This document shows positions 27,277-35,851 of a DNA stretch of 64,000 bases, in pieces. The DNA is from Polaribacter sp. KT25b (GTDB taxonomy: Bacteria > Bacteroidota > Bacteroidia > Flavobacteriales > Flavobacteriaceae). How positions within the stretch are numbered: position 1 is the stretch's first letter; every line of letters begins with the position of its first letter. The stretch is from the NCBI RefSeq assembly GCF_900105145.1, contig NZ_LT629752.1:2204001-2268000 (forward strand), in the 5' to 3' direction. The notes beneath the pieces were generated by a model. The model was not told the DNA's origin, ran no database searches, and saw only the letters and a list, made by a program, of their open reading frames with translations. The position numbers and the translations under genes are program-made.

Positions 27277-28877
27277 TTATAAAAAAAACAGCATTTGGAA
27301 ATAGCCAAGAAGCATTTATTGAAGATAGATTTAAAAACACAACTAACATTATATTCAGTAATGATAATAACAGAGGAAAAACCTTAGTTATTCAAGGACT
27401 TATGCATTCTATTGGTTACGATTCCATTTTCCCTAGTGGTTTTAACTATAAAAGTTATTTTTTTTATTCTAACATCATTATTAACCAAATAAGCTACGAA
27501 TTTCTAAGAAAAGGAAACTCAATTATTCTACTTGAGAATGATATACTTAATGTATTTAATAGTATTAGTGAGTTTAAATATTATTTCGACAAATACATAT
27601 ACACATTACCTAAGATTGAAAAAGATGGCGAATTAAAACCCGTAGATTTAACATTATTCTACGAATTATTTTTCTTAGGTCAAGATAAAAGAAACTCTTC
27701 TAACTTAATCATTAAAGGTCGTAACAACAAACAAGACTTTAAGAATATGATTTTTGCAATGCAAAATGTTCTTATTTCTAGCACAAACAAATATGACATA
27801 GAAGAACTTAAAGAACAAAAAAAATCTATAGATTTAAAAATCAAAACAGAAAAAAGAAAAATTACGATTCTAAAGAAGAATCCAGAAATAGCTTCATTTA
27901 TTAGTTCAACAGCAAATAATATTGATTTTAAAAACACATCTAAACGACTTAGTGAATTACACAAAAGTATTGCAGATTTACAAAAACAAAGAAATAGAGA
28001 AGAAAACAGAAAGATTAAATTAGAAAATCTAATTATTGAATTAAACTCTCTGAATAGAAGTTTAAATGAAGGAAAAGTTAAATGTTCTGATTGCGGTAGT
28101 TCAAAAATTATCTTCGCTAATCAGGAATTTGAATTTGAAGTAAGCAATAATTATGTCCGCCAAAACATATTAAAGTCTATACAAGAAAGTATTTCTATGA
28201 AAAAAGAAATTGTTCAAGAATTTAATAGTGAAATAAATAAAGAACAATCTCAAATTCAGAAATTATTAAAAACTTCAACACCTGATGTAAAAAATTACAT
28301 TCTATTTCAAGATGAAATAATAGATTCAAAAGATATAGATAAAATAGTGTCAGAACTTCAAAAACAACTTGAAGAAGTTCAAAAGAAAATCAATAACAAC
28401 GAAAGTAAAATTGTATCAAATAAAGATTTACAAAAACTCATTATGGAAAGTGTTATATCCGAAATGATGCGTTATTATAAAATAATTGATAAAGATGGAT
28501 TATTAGATTTTGAAGATTTATTTACTAAATCAGGAGAAACATACTCAGGAAGTGAAGAACAAGAATATTATTTTTGCAAAATACTAGCTTTAAATAAAAT
28601 TTTAAACATTGAATTTCCTATAATAATTGATTCTTTCAGAGAAGGAGAATTATCTTCTACAAAAGAAAATATTATGATTGAAGAATATATAAAACTTGAC
28701 AACCAAGTTATATTGACTTCTACTTTAAAAGATGAAGAATATGATTCAGCAAAGTATTTAAAACTTGAAAACGTAAATGTAATTGACTATTCGTCTTTTG
28801 CAGATAGTCAGATATTACAGGATAATTATGTAGATTCATTTAATGAAATACTTGAAAAATTCGGAATAAAAGAATAA
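27273..28877 (+). CDS. Cassette 5 gene 2: SMC/Rad50-like ATPase
   Basis: 534 residues. Walker A variant FSNDNNRGKTLVIQGL at ~30-45; two coiled-coil arms (~180-265 and ~300-395) around a central CSDCGS zinc-hook-like motif (~268); a signature region (SGSEEQEYYFCKILALNKIL) and Walker B (FPIIIDSFREGE) in the last third, followed by a switch-like strand (QVILTSTL). This is the Rad50/RecN layout in short form, as in ABC-type defence ATPases. It probably acts with the upstream gene on foreign DNA; that role is inferred from gene pairing and location in a cassette array. Confidence 0.7.
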   Translation: MIIKKTAFGNSQEAFIEDRFKNTTNIIFSNDNNRGKTLVIQGLMHSIGYDSIFPSGFNYKSYFFYSNIIINQISYEFLRKGNSIILLENDILNVFNSISEFKYYFDKYIYTLPKIEKDGELKPVDLTLFYELFFLGQDKRNSSNLIIKGRNNKQDFKNMIFAMQNVLISSTNKYDIEELKEQKKSIDLKIKTEKRKITILKKNPEIASFISSTANNIDFKNTSKRLSELHKSIADLQKQRNREENRKIKLENLIIELNSLNRSLNEGKVKCSDCGSSKIIFANQEFEFEVSNNYVRQNILKSIQESISMKKEIVQEFNSEINKEQSQIQKLLKTSTPDVKNYILFQDEIIDSKDIDKIVSELQKQLEEVQKKINNNESKIVSNKDLQKLIMESVISEMMRYYKIIDKDGLLDFEDLFTKSGETYSGSEEQEYYFCKILALNKILNIEFPIIIDSFREGELSSTKENIMIEEYIKLDNQVILTSTLKDEEYDSAKYLKLENVNVIDYSSFADSQILQDNYVDSFNEILEKFGIKE

Positions 28878-28881
28878 CTAC

Positions 28882-29015
28882 CGCCAACACCGTATATAAT
28901 TTATTGCTGGCTTCTCGCCTACTTACGAAAGTCCTCGCGGACTTTCTTTGTCCGTAATTATTTACTAAATTAGTTGCTTGAAACACGCAACAAACCATAT
29001 ACAACAACGTTAGCT
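28882..29015 (+). repeat. attC5, class I
   Basis: Left core CGCCAAC, right core GTTAGCT. Arms TATATAATTTATTGC / GCAACAAACCATATA; apex GAAAGTCC-TCGC-GGACTTTC. Cassette 5 end AACTACCGCCAAC pairs with its start GTTGGCGGTAATT, T:G wobble at position 11. Confidence 0.9.
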
Positions 29016-29049
29016 GTAATTTGCCACAAAACTCAAAACCAACGAATTA

Positions 29050-29958
29050 ATGAATCAAAATATAAACATTACCGATTCTGAATTTAAAACTTTTTACGAA
29101 CCTTTACTCAAAGGTTATGGAGAAGAATTTAAAGATGTTATCAAGTCTAAAAATGATATTTGTAAACTAATATTTTTAGATTCGAAAAGAATATCAATTG
29201 AGAAACTTCTAAGTAACATTGAGAAAGAGTCCGATATTTATATAAAATCTATGATTTATAGATTAATTGGAGTTAGAGAAATAATTTACTGTAGAGAAAA
29301 CAAACAAAAATTAGACGTAAAGTCTGTTTGGGAATTAATTTCAAAATCAATTAAAATTATTCCAAAAGAATATACAATTTCATCAATCGGCTCACAAGGA
29401 TTTTTATCAATCCCACTTTATAAATTTGATGAATCTTTAGAAAGTTTTGATTTTCTAAGATTACATATTTGGGATGATTCATTGAATGAATATATTGATT
29501 TAGAAAAATGCGAAAACTTTTCAATTCATACACATACATTTTTTGCAGAAAGTTGGGTTATAGCAGGAAAAATAATTAATAATAGATTTGACTATAATAT
29601 TAATTCAGAGAATTCTAATCACTCTTTTTTCAAAGTAGTTTATAACAGTTCATTAAACGAAGTAAACCAACACACATCCAAAGCAGTAAATGAAAAAATA
29701 GATATAGAACTTTATCAAACATCCGAAGAACTACATTTAGAGAATGGAAACTATAAAATCGAAGCTGGTAAATTACATAAATCGGGACATAAAAATTCAC
29801 CCTTACCTTCTGCAACGTTTTTTTCTTTTACAGGTAAAAATGGCTTAGATAAATCTATTGTGATTGGTCCAAAGCATATTTCAGAATCTGTTATTAATAG
29901 AAAAATGATTATAGACCCAACAGAACTATTAAAAAAAATTGATAAACAGTTACTATAA
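29050..29958 (+). CDS. Cassette 6 gene 1: SLATT-partner hypothetical protein
   Basis: 302 residues, soluble, no signal peptide. A conserved-looking centre FSIHTHTFFAESWVIAG and a second block KIEAGKLHKSGHKNSPLPSA carry several His residues, suggestive of a cupin-like or metal-binding fold. It ends one base before the ATG of a SLATT-domain gene. In SLATT systems a sensor or nucleotide-synthesising partner sits beside the membrane effector; this protein could be such a sensor, but no cyclase motif is seen. Confidence 0.6.
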   Translation: MNQNINITDSEFKTFYEPLLKGYGEEFKDVIKSKNDICKLIFLDSKRISIEKLLSNIEKESDIYIKSMIYRLIGVREIIYCRENKQKLDVKSVWELISKSIKIIPKEYTISSIGSQGFLSIPLYKFDESLESFDFLRLHIWDDSLNEYIDLEKCENFSIHTHTFFAESWVIAGKIINNRFDYNINSENSNHSFFKVVYNSSLNEVNQHTSKAVNEKIDIELYQTSEELHLENGNYKIEAGKLHKSGHKNSPLPSATFFSFTGKNGLDKSIVIGPKHISESVINRKMIIDPTELLKKIDKQLL

Positions 29959-29959
29959 A

Positions 29960-30487
29960 ATGGAAAAGAAAAAAACTATGCTTTTAGATTGGATGAGAAA
30001 AGTTCATCAATTAGAATATGCTCATTGTTATCAATCTGAATATTATAGAAAAATTGAAAAACGAATAGGAATTTCAGCTTTTGTTTTATCAACAATGGTA
30101 GCTTTTTCTTATAAGTTTCCTGAAATAAAAAATGAATGGTTTAATACTTATTTATTCTTCCTTGATAAGGATTATTTCTTACCATTTCTATTATTTATAG
30201 TTGCTTTATTTACTGGTCTACAAACTTTTTTAAAACCTAATGAAAAATCAGATATTCATAGAAAACTTGGTCTTGAATATGAAAAAATAAGACATACAAT
30301 TGAAATAACTCTAACGAAAGAAGAGTCTGAATTAAATATCGATAGAGATATTCTAAAAATTAAGAAAAGTTGGGATTCTATGAATACTATCTATGTAATG
30401 GAAAGATATTTTGTAGAAGCTAAAAACAAAGTGAAAAAATTTGAAAAATATCCAAAGGAATTAAGTTTTTTAGAAGATGTGAAATAA
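29960..30487 (+). CDS. Cassette 6 gene 2: SLATT-type 2TM membrane effector
   Basis: The ATG at 29960 gives 175 residues; an in-frame TTG at 29939 would overlap the previous gene. Layout: short helical N-terminus (LLDWMRKVHQLEYAHCYQSE), two TM helices (ISAFVLSTMVAFSY and FLPFLLFIVALFTGLQTFL), then FLKPNEKSDIHRKLGLEYEK and a coiled C-terminal helix. This matches SLATT domains (SMODS/SLOG-associated 2TM effectors), which are thought to make membrane pores on infection. Coupled to the upstream gene. Confidence 0.7.
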   Translation: MEKKKTMLLDWMRKVHQLEYAHCYQSEYYRKIEKRIGISAFVLSTMVAFSYKFPEIKNEWFNTYLFFLDKDYFLPFLLFIVALFTGLQTFLKPNEKSDIHRKLGLEYEKIRHTIEITLTKEESELNIDRDILKIKKSWDSMNTIYVMERYFVEAKNKVKKFEKYPKELSFLEDVK

Positions 30488-30494
30488 AAACTAC

Positions 30495-30628
30495 AGCTAA
30501 CACCGTATATAATTTATTGCTAGCTTCTCGCCTACTTACGAAAGTCCTCGCGGACTTTCTTTGTCCGTAATTATTTACTAAATTAGGTGCTTGAAACACG
30601 CAACAAACCATATACAACAACGTTGGCA
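30495..30628 (+). repeat. attC6, class I
   Basis: Left core AGCTAAC, right core GTTGGCA. Arms and apex as attC5 with few changes. Cassette 6 end AACTACAGCTAAC pairs with its start GTTAGCTGTAATT. Confidence 0.9.
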
Positions 30629-30663
30629 AACATTTGACCGACATAACGCAAAAATTAAACATT

Positions 30664-30804
30664 ATGAGTGATAAAGACGAAAATAACAATTCATCATCAA
30701 ACGATTCGGATTCAAATAGTAGTTCAGGAAATTCAACACCTTATCGTGATTCGAATACATATGTTGAAAGAACTGAAAATCAAGACGGAAGTGTAAAGAA
30801 ATAA
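30664..30804 (+). CDS. Cassette 7: 46-residue Ser/Asn/Asp-rich protein
   Basis: ATG at 30664, stop at 30802-30804. The product is hydrophilic and disordered (MSDKDENNNSSSNDSDSN, then SSSGNSTPYRDSN). Its last 25 bases overlap the tail of the opposing membrane-protein gene. It has the usual cassette position, ~40 bp after the attC core. It could be an antitoxin-like partner or an unrelated small protein; no family recognised. Confidence 0.45.
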   Translation: MSDKDENNNSSSNDSDSNSSSGNSTPYRDSNTYVERTENQDGSVKK

Positions 30805-31328
30805 ATTGCTGAATAAATTAATACGATTATTAGTCCGATAAGAATTGATTTATTTGCCCAATCAAAAAGTCGAACACGATTTTTTAAATTTTCTTTATTA
30901 CTTTCAATAGCGATATTTAAGGAATAAACTCTATTCCTTAAAATCTGTTTTGTCTGACTTTTATCGGATTTTTTATTAAAAAGGAAATCTTGAATTAAAT
31001 TATTTGGAGAAGCACCTTTTAAAGCGACTTTGTTCGGATAAATAACTTTTATCAATAAGAACAGTACGAATCCAAAAACAATGCATAAAACAATGCTGAT
31101 TTGGATTAAAATAGACTTTATGTCAAAAGAATTAATCTGACTGACCAAATAGCCGACTATTGTTGTGAAAATAACAACGAGAACTTGAAAAAGTGTATTT
31201 GATTTGTTTGTAATAATATCTTCCGAACTTGATAAGTCTTCAAGATTTAATTCGGCTTCGGTTTTTATAATTTGTAAATTTTCAATGCTTAATTTATCTA
31301 ATAATTTAATATTTAGTTTATTTTTCAT
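30780..31328 (-). CDS. Cassette 7: membrane protein encoded against the array
   Basis: 182 residues. An N-terminal helix with ELNLEDLSSSEDIITNKSN leads to two TM helices (LFQVLVVIFTTIVGYLV, IQISIVLCIVFGFVLFLLIK); a third TM lies at the C-terminus (ILIGLIIVLIYSAIYFF). It is the only clearly antisense cassette gene, so it must have its own promoter near the downstream attC7. It overlaps the small + strand ORF tail to tail. Toxin-like or effector-like membrane role is possible, not shown. Confidence 0.65.
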   Translation of the reverse strand: MKNKLNIKLLDKLSIENLQIIKTEAELNLEDLSSSEDIITNKSNTLFQVLVVIFTTIVGYLVSQINSFDIKSILIQISIVLCIVFGFVLFLLIKVIYPNKVALKGASPNNLIQDFLFNKKSDKSQTKQILRNRVYSLNIAIESNKENLKNRVRLFDWANKSILIGLIIVLIYSAIYFFTLPS

Positions 31329-31369
31329 AATCTGAATTTAAAATGTTAATGTAAAAAGAAAAAACGATT

Positions 31370-31500
31370 TGCCAACACCGTATATAATTTATTGCTAGTT
31401 CTAGCCTACTTACGAAAATCCTCGCGGATTTTCTATTCGGTTTTTATTTGCTAACTTAGTTACTGAATCACGCAACAAACCATATACAAAACCGTTGTGC
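31370..31500 (+). repeat. attC7, class I
   Basis: Left core TGCCAAC, right core GTTGTGC. Arms TATATAATTTATTGC / GCAACAAACCATATA; apex GAAAATCC-TCGC-GGATTTTC. Cassette 7 end pairs with its start with one extrahelical base. Confidence 0.88.
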
Positions 31501-31540
31501 CCAATTAAAAAATCCGTTTCATCACATAATTCCAGTTAAA

Positions 31541-31575
31541 TGATTGTATCTTTGATAGTATCAAATGATAGTATC
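31541..31575 (+). promoter_or_regulatory. Promoter and triple operator of the cassette-8 Fic gene
   Basis: TGATTGTATC (31541), TGATAGTATC (31553) and TGATAGTATC (31566) are direct repeats spaced 12-13 bp. TATCTTTG at 31547-31554 is a good -7 element inside them. The ATG at 31580 follows. A repressor binding the repeats would block this promoter, suggesting autoregulation. Confidence 0.6.
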
Positions 31576-31579
31576 AAAA

Positions 31580-32533
31580 ATGAAACCACCTTACGAAATA
31601 ACATCTTCTATTTTAAAATTAATAACTTCTATTTCGGAGAAAATTGGAGAAGTAAATGCTAATTTATTAAACAAACCCTCGCCTAAATTAAGAAAACAGA
31701 ATAGAATCAAAACTATTCATTCTTCATTAAAAATAGAAGGAAACACACTTACCGAAGAACAAATAACGGCACTTTTAGAAAACAAAAAAGTTATTGGCCC
31801 CAAAAAAGATGTTTTAGAGGTTTTAAATGCAATTAATATTTATGAAAATTTAGATCAATATAATCCTTCTAATGAGAAGTCTTTTTTAAAAGCACATAAA
31901 AACTTAATGGAAGGTCTAATTGAAAATTCTGGAAAATACAGAAAACAAAGTGTCGGAATTGTAAAAGGTTCAAAAGTTGAGCATTTAGCACCACCTTTTG
32001 GAAATGTTCCTTATTTAATGAAAGACCTTTTTGAATACTTGCAGAAGTCAGACGAAATTGAATTAATTAAGAGTTGTGTTTTTCATTACGAAATGGAATT
32101 TATACATCCATTTTTGGATGGAAATGGTAGAATGGGAAGATTATGGCAAACTCTAATTTTAATGGAAAAATATCCAATATTTGAGTTTTTACCTTTTGAA
32201 ACTTTAATTAGTAAAGGACAAGAAGAATATTACAAAGCTTTGGCAGAAAGTGATAATTCAGGAAAATCAACAAAATTTATTGAATATATGTTAAACGTAA
32301 TTGATGTTTCAATAAGTGAGTTATTGAATTTCAATAATCGAACATTAAATGAAAAAGATAGGTTAGAATATTTTGTTTCTTTAAATAAAACTGAATTTAC
32401 GAGAAAAGATTATATGGATATTTTTAAAGATATTTCTTCAGCGACAGCAAGTAGAGATTTAAAAAAAGGTGCTGAATTAAATTTATTTAAAAAAATAGGA
32501 GAAAAAAATAAAACAATTTACCTTTTAAAATAA
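31580..32533 (+). CDS. Cassette 8: Fic-domain AMP transferase with N-terminal inhibitory motif
   Basis: 317 residues from ATG 31580; an ATG at 31565 lies within the operator repeats and is less likely. N-terminal inhibitory helix motif S-x-x-x-E-G/N as SLKIEGN (~49-55), then the active-site loop HPFLDGNGRMGR (~176-187) with catalytic His. The C-terminal ~70 residues look like a winged helix (TRKDYMDIFKDISSATASRD), which could bind the operator upstream. By family it transfers AMP to a protein target and is held off by its own helix. The cassette has its own promoter. Confidence 0.88.
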   Translation: MKPPYEITSSILKLITSISEKIGEVNANLLNKPSPKLRKQNRIKTIHSSLKIEGNTLTEEQITALLENKKVIGPKKDVLEVLNAINIYENLDQYNPSNEKSFLKAHKNLMEGLIENSGKYRKQSVGIVKGSKVEHLAPPFGNVPYLMKDLFEYLQKSDEIELIKSCVFHYEMEFIHPFLDGNGRMGRLWQTLILMEKYPIFEFLPFETLISKGQEEYYKALAESDNSGKSTKFIEYMLNVIDVSISELLNFNNRTLNEKDRLEYFVSLNKTEFTRKDYMDIFKDISSATASRDLKKGAELNLFKKIGEKNKTIYLLK

Positions 32534-32537
32534 CTGG

Positions 32538-32671
32538 GCACAACACCGTACAAAATTAATTGCTTTGTTTTAGATTACTTACGAAAATCCTCGCGGATTT
32601 TCTTGGTCAGTAATTATTTAGTAACTTTATTGCTTAACCACAGCAACTAACCTTGTACAAACACGTTGTAA
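32538..32671 (+). repeat. attC8, class I
   Basis: Left core GCACAAC, right core GTTGTAA. Arms GTACAAAATTAATTGC / GCAACTAACCTTGTAC: here the outer arm is GTACAA/TTGTAC, a compensated change. Apex GAAAATCC-TCGC-GGATTTTC. Cassette 8 end AACTGGGCACAAC pairs with its start GTTGTGCCCAATT. Confidence 0.9.
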
Positions 32672-32787
32672 TTCATTGTTCAAAAAAAACTAACGTTAGG
32701 AAAAAATAGTGAATTGAATCTAAAACAAATCAAATTTTGAATTTAAAATAATGAATTTCAATAATACGAATTTAAACAAATAAAATA

Positions 32788-32997
32788 ATGAGCTTAATAA
32801 CAATTAAAAAGTCAAATAATGAATCTGAAATATTCATTTTAAAAGGCAAGTTAGAATCCGAAGGAATTAAATGCTATTTACGAAATGAATTTACATCTCA
32901 AATAATGCCACATATAGCTTTAGTTGAATTACAAGTTTCTGAAGGAGATTTAGAAAGAGTTAAAGAAATTTTAACTGAAATTAATCAAACTGAATAA
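32788..32997 (+). CDS. Cassette 9: DUF2007-like small protein
   Basis: 69 residues. The sequence (FILKGKLESEGIKCYLRNE, then LVELQVSEGDLERVKEILTE) has the beta-alpha-beta layout of DUF2007, often annotated as putative signal-transducing protein, with two strands around a helix that reads a ligand or partner. The ATG lies 123 bp into the cassette, a long leader. The 210 bp after the stop holds no ORF. Function of the family is not known. Confidence 0.7.
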   Translation: MSLITIKKSNNESEIFILKGKLESEGIKCYLRNEFTSQIMPHIALVELQVSEGDLERVKEILTEINQTE

Positions 32998-33205
32998 AAT
33001 TAAAACGGTAAATAATCCATATGCTGAATTGAAAATGATTGCGGAATCAATACGTTTGAGCTACTTAAACGTGAAACCAAAAATGCAGATTTTTTTTGCG
33101 TTTTTTTTTAAAGATCTTATAAAGTTAAAATGTATGAATTTACTCGAATGCTGAAAAGTTGAAAACGGAATCAAAAATTGCTCACTCTTATGTTTCACAA
33201 CGAAA

Positions 33206-33340
33206 TTACAACACCGTGTATAAAAAATTGCTTATTTTTAGCTTAAACAAAGTTAGTAGCATTTTTGTAAACTTCTATTTTCCTGCGGAAAATAGCCGTT
33301 CACTTTAAACGCAACTTTCCATAACACAACAACGTTGTAA
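33206..33340 (+). repeat. attC9, class II variant
   Basis: Left core TTACAAC, right core GTTGTAA. Arms GTGTATAAAAAATTGC / GCAACTTTCCATAACAC; apex TATTTTCC-TGC-GGAAAATA, a different but still paired stem. IS copy 1 starts 20 bp after its GTT. Confidence 0.85.
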
Positions 33341-33407
33341 TTCATTGCCAAAATATACTTTCCTGAAATAGGTTGACTAAAAATTAAACACTTAATTATA
33401 GTCACTT

Positions 33408-33866
33408 ATGAAAACACAAAATGAACACTGCCGAAAAAAAACTTACGAAAAAGTAACTTTAGAGCTTAAATTATTAGTCGTTGACCAAATTCAAAATGGT
33501 CAGATCTCAACCAACTTCGCTTCTAAAAAATATGACATTCCTAGAACTACCATTGGCTATTGGATTAAAAAATATAGTACTTTAGTGCAACAAAATACAG
33601 GAATGAGCAAAATAAACGAAATAAAAAAATTAAAGGAACGTATTGAAGCCCTTGAGTTTATCAAAGACTTTCAGCAAGATATTATTGCCGATATGGAAAT
33701 CATTACAGGAGTCGATTTATCAAAAAAGTCGCTGCCCAAAACATTAGTAAAAGAGATAGAGCTAAAAAAGAAAAACCGTTTAAAAGAAAGTGGTTCTATA
33801 AATGTTTTGGGATTAGTAAACAAGCCTTCTACAAAAGATGTAAAGAACAAGAAATCAAACAAATAA
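33408..33866 (+). CDS. IS3-type transposase subunit OrfA, copy 1
   Basis: 152 residues with an N-terminal helix-turn-helix (ISTNFASKKYDIPRTTIGYW) and a leucine-zipper-like helix (IKKLKERIEALEFIKDFQQD). At 33764-33770 the heptamer A AAA AAG lies in the zero-frame phase needed for -1 slippage, allowing an OrfAB fusion as in other IS3 elements. This copy differs from the others by Ile for Met and Asn for Ser near its C-terminus. Confidence 0.9.
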   Translation: MKTQNEHCRKKTYEKVTLELKLLVVDQIQNGQISTNFASKKYDIPRTTIGYWIKKYSTLVQQNTGMSKINEIKKLKERIEALEFIKDFQQDIIADMEIITGVDLSKKSLPKTLVKEIELKKKNRLKESGSINVLGLVNKPSTKDVKNKKSNK

Positions 33867-33886
33867 ATTATGATAAACTTATTGTA

Positions 33887-34660
33887 ATGGTACTAGATTA
33901 TCGCAAAAAAGTAGGCATGAGAACTGGTGGTATTAAGCTGTATGATGAACTAAAATCTGACTTCATAAAACAAAACATAAAGATGGGAAGAGATAAATTT
34001 TACGACTTTTTAAGGCTCCATAATTTGCTCGTCCCTAAGCTTAAAAATTACGTGACAACAACAGATTCGAATCATCAATTTAGAAAATATAAAAACCTAA
34101 TTAAAGACCAAGTGCCTAATAGACCAGAACAACTCTGGGTAACCGATATAACATACATTAAAACAGAAAATGGACACAATTATCTAGCAATCGTAACAGA
34201 TGCATATTCAAAGCAAATTATGGGATATAAATTAGATAACAATATGAAGACATCTCTTTGTATAGAAGCTCTTGCTATGGCTATTAAAAACAGAAAATAT
34301 CCCAATGAAAAACTAATTCATCATTCTGATAGAGGTTTTCAATACTGCAATCCTAAATACACAGCATTTGCCGAAGAAAATGGAATGATAATGAGTATGA
34401 CAGAACAATATGATCCTTACGAAAATGCAATCGCTGAGAGAATTAATAGAACTTTAAAATATGAATATGGGCTTAGAAACTGTATTAAAAACACTGCTAT
34501 TGCTCAAGAAATTACAAAACAAGCTGTAGATATATACAATAATTTGAGAAAGCATTTTAGCCTAGATTTAAGAAATCCTGCTGACGTACATTTAAATCCT
34601 AACATTAAATACAAATCATATCGAAAAAATAAAGTAAATTTACCTGAACTTAAAATTTAA
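33887..34660 (+). CDS. IS3-type transposase OrfB (DDE integrase), copy 1
   Basis: 257 residues from the first ATG; the true product is likely the frameshifted OrfAB, because the -1 frame upstream codes a typical OrfB start (CFGISKQAFYKRC). The DD(35)E triad is Asp87 (LWVTDITYI), Asp148 (HHSDRG) and Glu184 (NAIAERINRTLKYEYG). It catalyses copy-out/paste-in of the IS. Intact, so mobilisation is possible. Confidence 0.92.
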   Translation: MVLDYRKKVGMRTGGIKLYDELKSDFIKQNIKMGRDKFYDFLRLHNLLVPKLKNYVTTTDSNHQFRKYKNLIKDQVPNRPEQLWVTDITYIKTENGHNYLAIVTDAYSKQIMGYKLDNNMKTSLCIEALAMAIKNRKYPNEKLIHHSDRGFQYCNPKYTAFAEENGMIMSMTEQYDPYENAIAERINRTLKYEYGLRNCIKNTAIAQEITKQAVDIYNNLRKHFSLDLRNPADVHLNPNIKYKSYRKNKVNLPELKI

Positions 34661-34767
34661 TCTAAAAGCTAGTTCAAATTATTTTTTTGCCTTCTAAACG
34701 GCTAAAAAAAATAGTTTGAACGGGTAAATTAATAAAAAAAAGGTCAACCTATATCAGTATAATACAA

Positions 34768-35700
34768 ATGGCGCATCTAACAAAATCAAATTTAGGAAAA
34801 CTCTGTCAAAAACTTAAAATCAATAATGAGATTGATTTAGATATATTTGTGAATAACATATACAACGACAAAGAAATATATTATATACTAAATCGAATTG
34901 AAATTGAGTATTTATTTAAATATAAAATGATGTTAGATAATGAAGATGAGTTTTTCGCTGAATATTTTGAAAAAGTTGCAGAAAAAGAAGACAGTAAAAC
35001 ATTTGTATTCAATAAAGGTGGAAAAATGAAATATCATCTTTCATCTAATTGCAAACTTTTGAAAAAAGATTATCTTGATTTCGCTATTCCTCAAGACATT
35101 CAAGATTTAGGAGATAAAAACATTGAAGAATATAGAGATTGGTTTAGAGATAATAATTTTGCAGATAGATTTAAAAATAAAACAATCGGAAAAGATTTGA
35201 TTATTAAGGCTTTTAATGATAAATATACTAAAGAGCCATATAATATAAAAAAAATTGAAGACAACTCTAATTTATTAATTGTAGAAATTCCTAATTCAAG
35301 TATTAGATATATTGAAAAAGAGTACAACAAAGTTGAATTTATAAATAAAATCACCGAATTAAAGAAACAGTTTCAAAATATATTTCAATGTAAAATATCA
35401 AGAAAATTATCGAAGTTTAAATACCTTCTTAAAATGAGCGATTTGGAAATTCAACAGAAAATAGACGAAGTATTTGTTGAAGGTTTTACAAAAAATTATG
35501 GAATTGAAAACTTAAAAGAAAAATTTAAAGCATCAAAAGGAATTGTCTATGAAATAATTTCCTTGCTATTAGAATATATTAGGTGGAATTATAAAGCTAA
35601 TGAAAAAGATTTTAACATTTTGACATTAGAAAAATTTGGATTAGAATGTTGTATCAGTTGTGAAAAGGAATCAAAAAACGTGTTACAACACCGTGTATAA
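34768..35700 (+). CDS. Cassette 10: hypothetical protein, gene separated from its attC by an IS
   Basis: 310 residues, soluble and charged, no recognised domain; a pair of Cys residues near the end (LECCISC). The ATG overlaps the IS right flank (ACAAATG). Without the IS the leader would read GCCAAAATGG, the usual cassette form. The last codons (NVLQHRV and stop) are read from attC10 itself, so the recombination site supplies the C-terminus. The IS may now provide or block its promoter. Confidence 0.65.
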   Translation: MAHLTKSNLGKLCQKLKINNEIDLDIFVNNIYNDKEIYYILNRIEIEYLFKYKMMLDNEDEFFAEYFEKVAEKEDSKTFVFNKGGKMKYHLSSNCKLLKKDYLDFAIPQDIQDLGDKNIEEYRDWFRDNNFADRFKNKTIGKDLIIKAFNDKYTKEPYNIKKIEDNSNLLIVEIPNSSIRYIEKEYNKVEFINKITELKKQFQNIFQCKISRKLSKFKYLLKMSDLEIQQKIDEVFVEGFTKNYGIENLKEKFKASKGIVYEIISLLLEYIRWNYKANEKDFNILTLEKFGLECCISCEKESKNVLQHRV

Positions 35701-35815
35701 TTAATTGCTTGGTTTCAGCCAATTTACGAAAGTCCTCGCGGACTTTCTATCTGTGTTTTATTTACTAACTTTAGTGCTTGAAACACGCAACTAATCATAC
35801 ACAACAACGTTGTAA
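35683..35815 (+). repeat. attC10, class I
   Basis: Left core TTACAAC, right core GTTGTAA. Arms GTGTATAATTAATTGC / GCAACTAATCATACAC; apex GAAAGTCC-TCGC-GGACTTTC. The end of cassette 10 (AACGTGTTACAAC) fits its start only over 7 bp, weaker than in IS-free cassettes. Confidence 0.88.
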
Positions 35816-35851
35816 CCAATTTACCAGCGAAATAAAATTTGAACATAAATT

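Larger units (their letters stand above)
33354..34765 (+). mobile_element. IS3-family element, copy 1 (in cassette 10)
   Basis: About 1.41 kb. Ends TATACTTTCCTGAAATAGGT (left) and, in inverse, GATATAGGTTGACC (right) form imperfect ~26-bp inverted repeats; flanking AAA on both sides suggests a 3-bp target duplication. It sits between attC9 and the start codon of the cassette gene. The most diverged of the five copies (several orfB changes), so probably an older insertion. Confidence 0.85.

Noticed and set aside
30420..30689. Antisense ORFs reading through attC sites (also 53979-54191, 41759-41992, 55298-55498)
   Set aside because: They consist largely of attC sequence, recur at several sites with the same translation and have no start signals. 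Shadows of the repeats.
32688..32700. CTAACGTTAG in the cassette-9 leader as a collapsed attC
   Set aside because: A 10-bp palindrome alone, without any arm sequence on either side, is not enough support.
33671..33862. Repeated 63-residue antisense ORF in every IS copy
   Set aside because: It is the complement of orfA and is kept only because the IS copies are near-identical.
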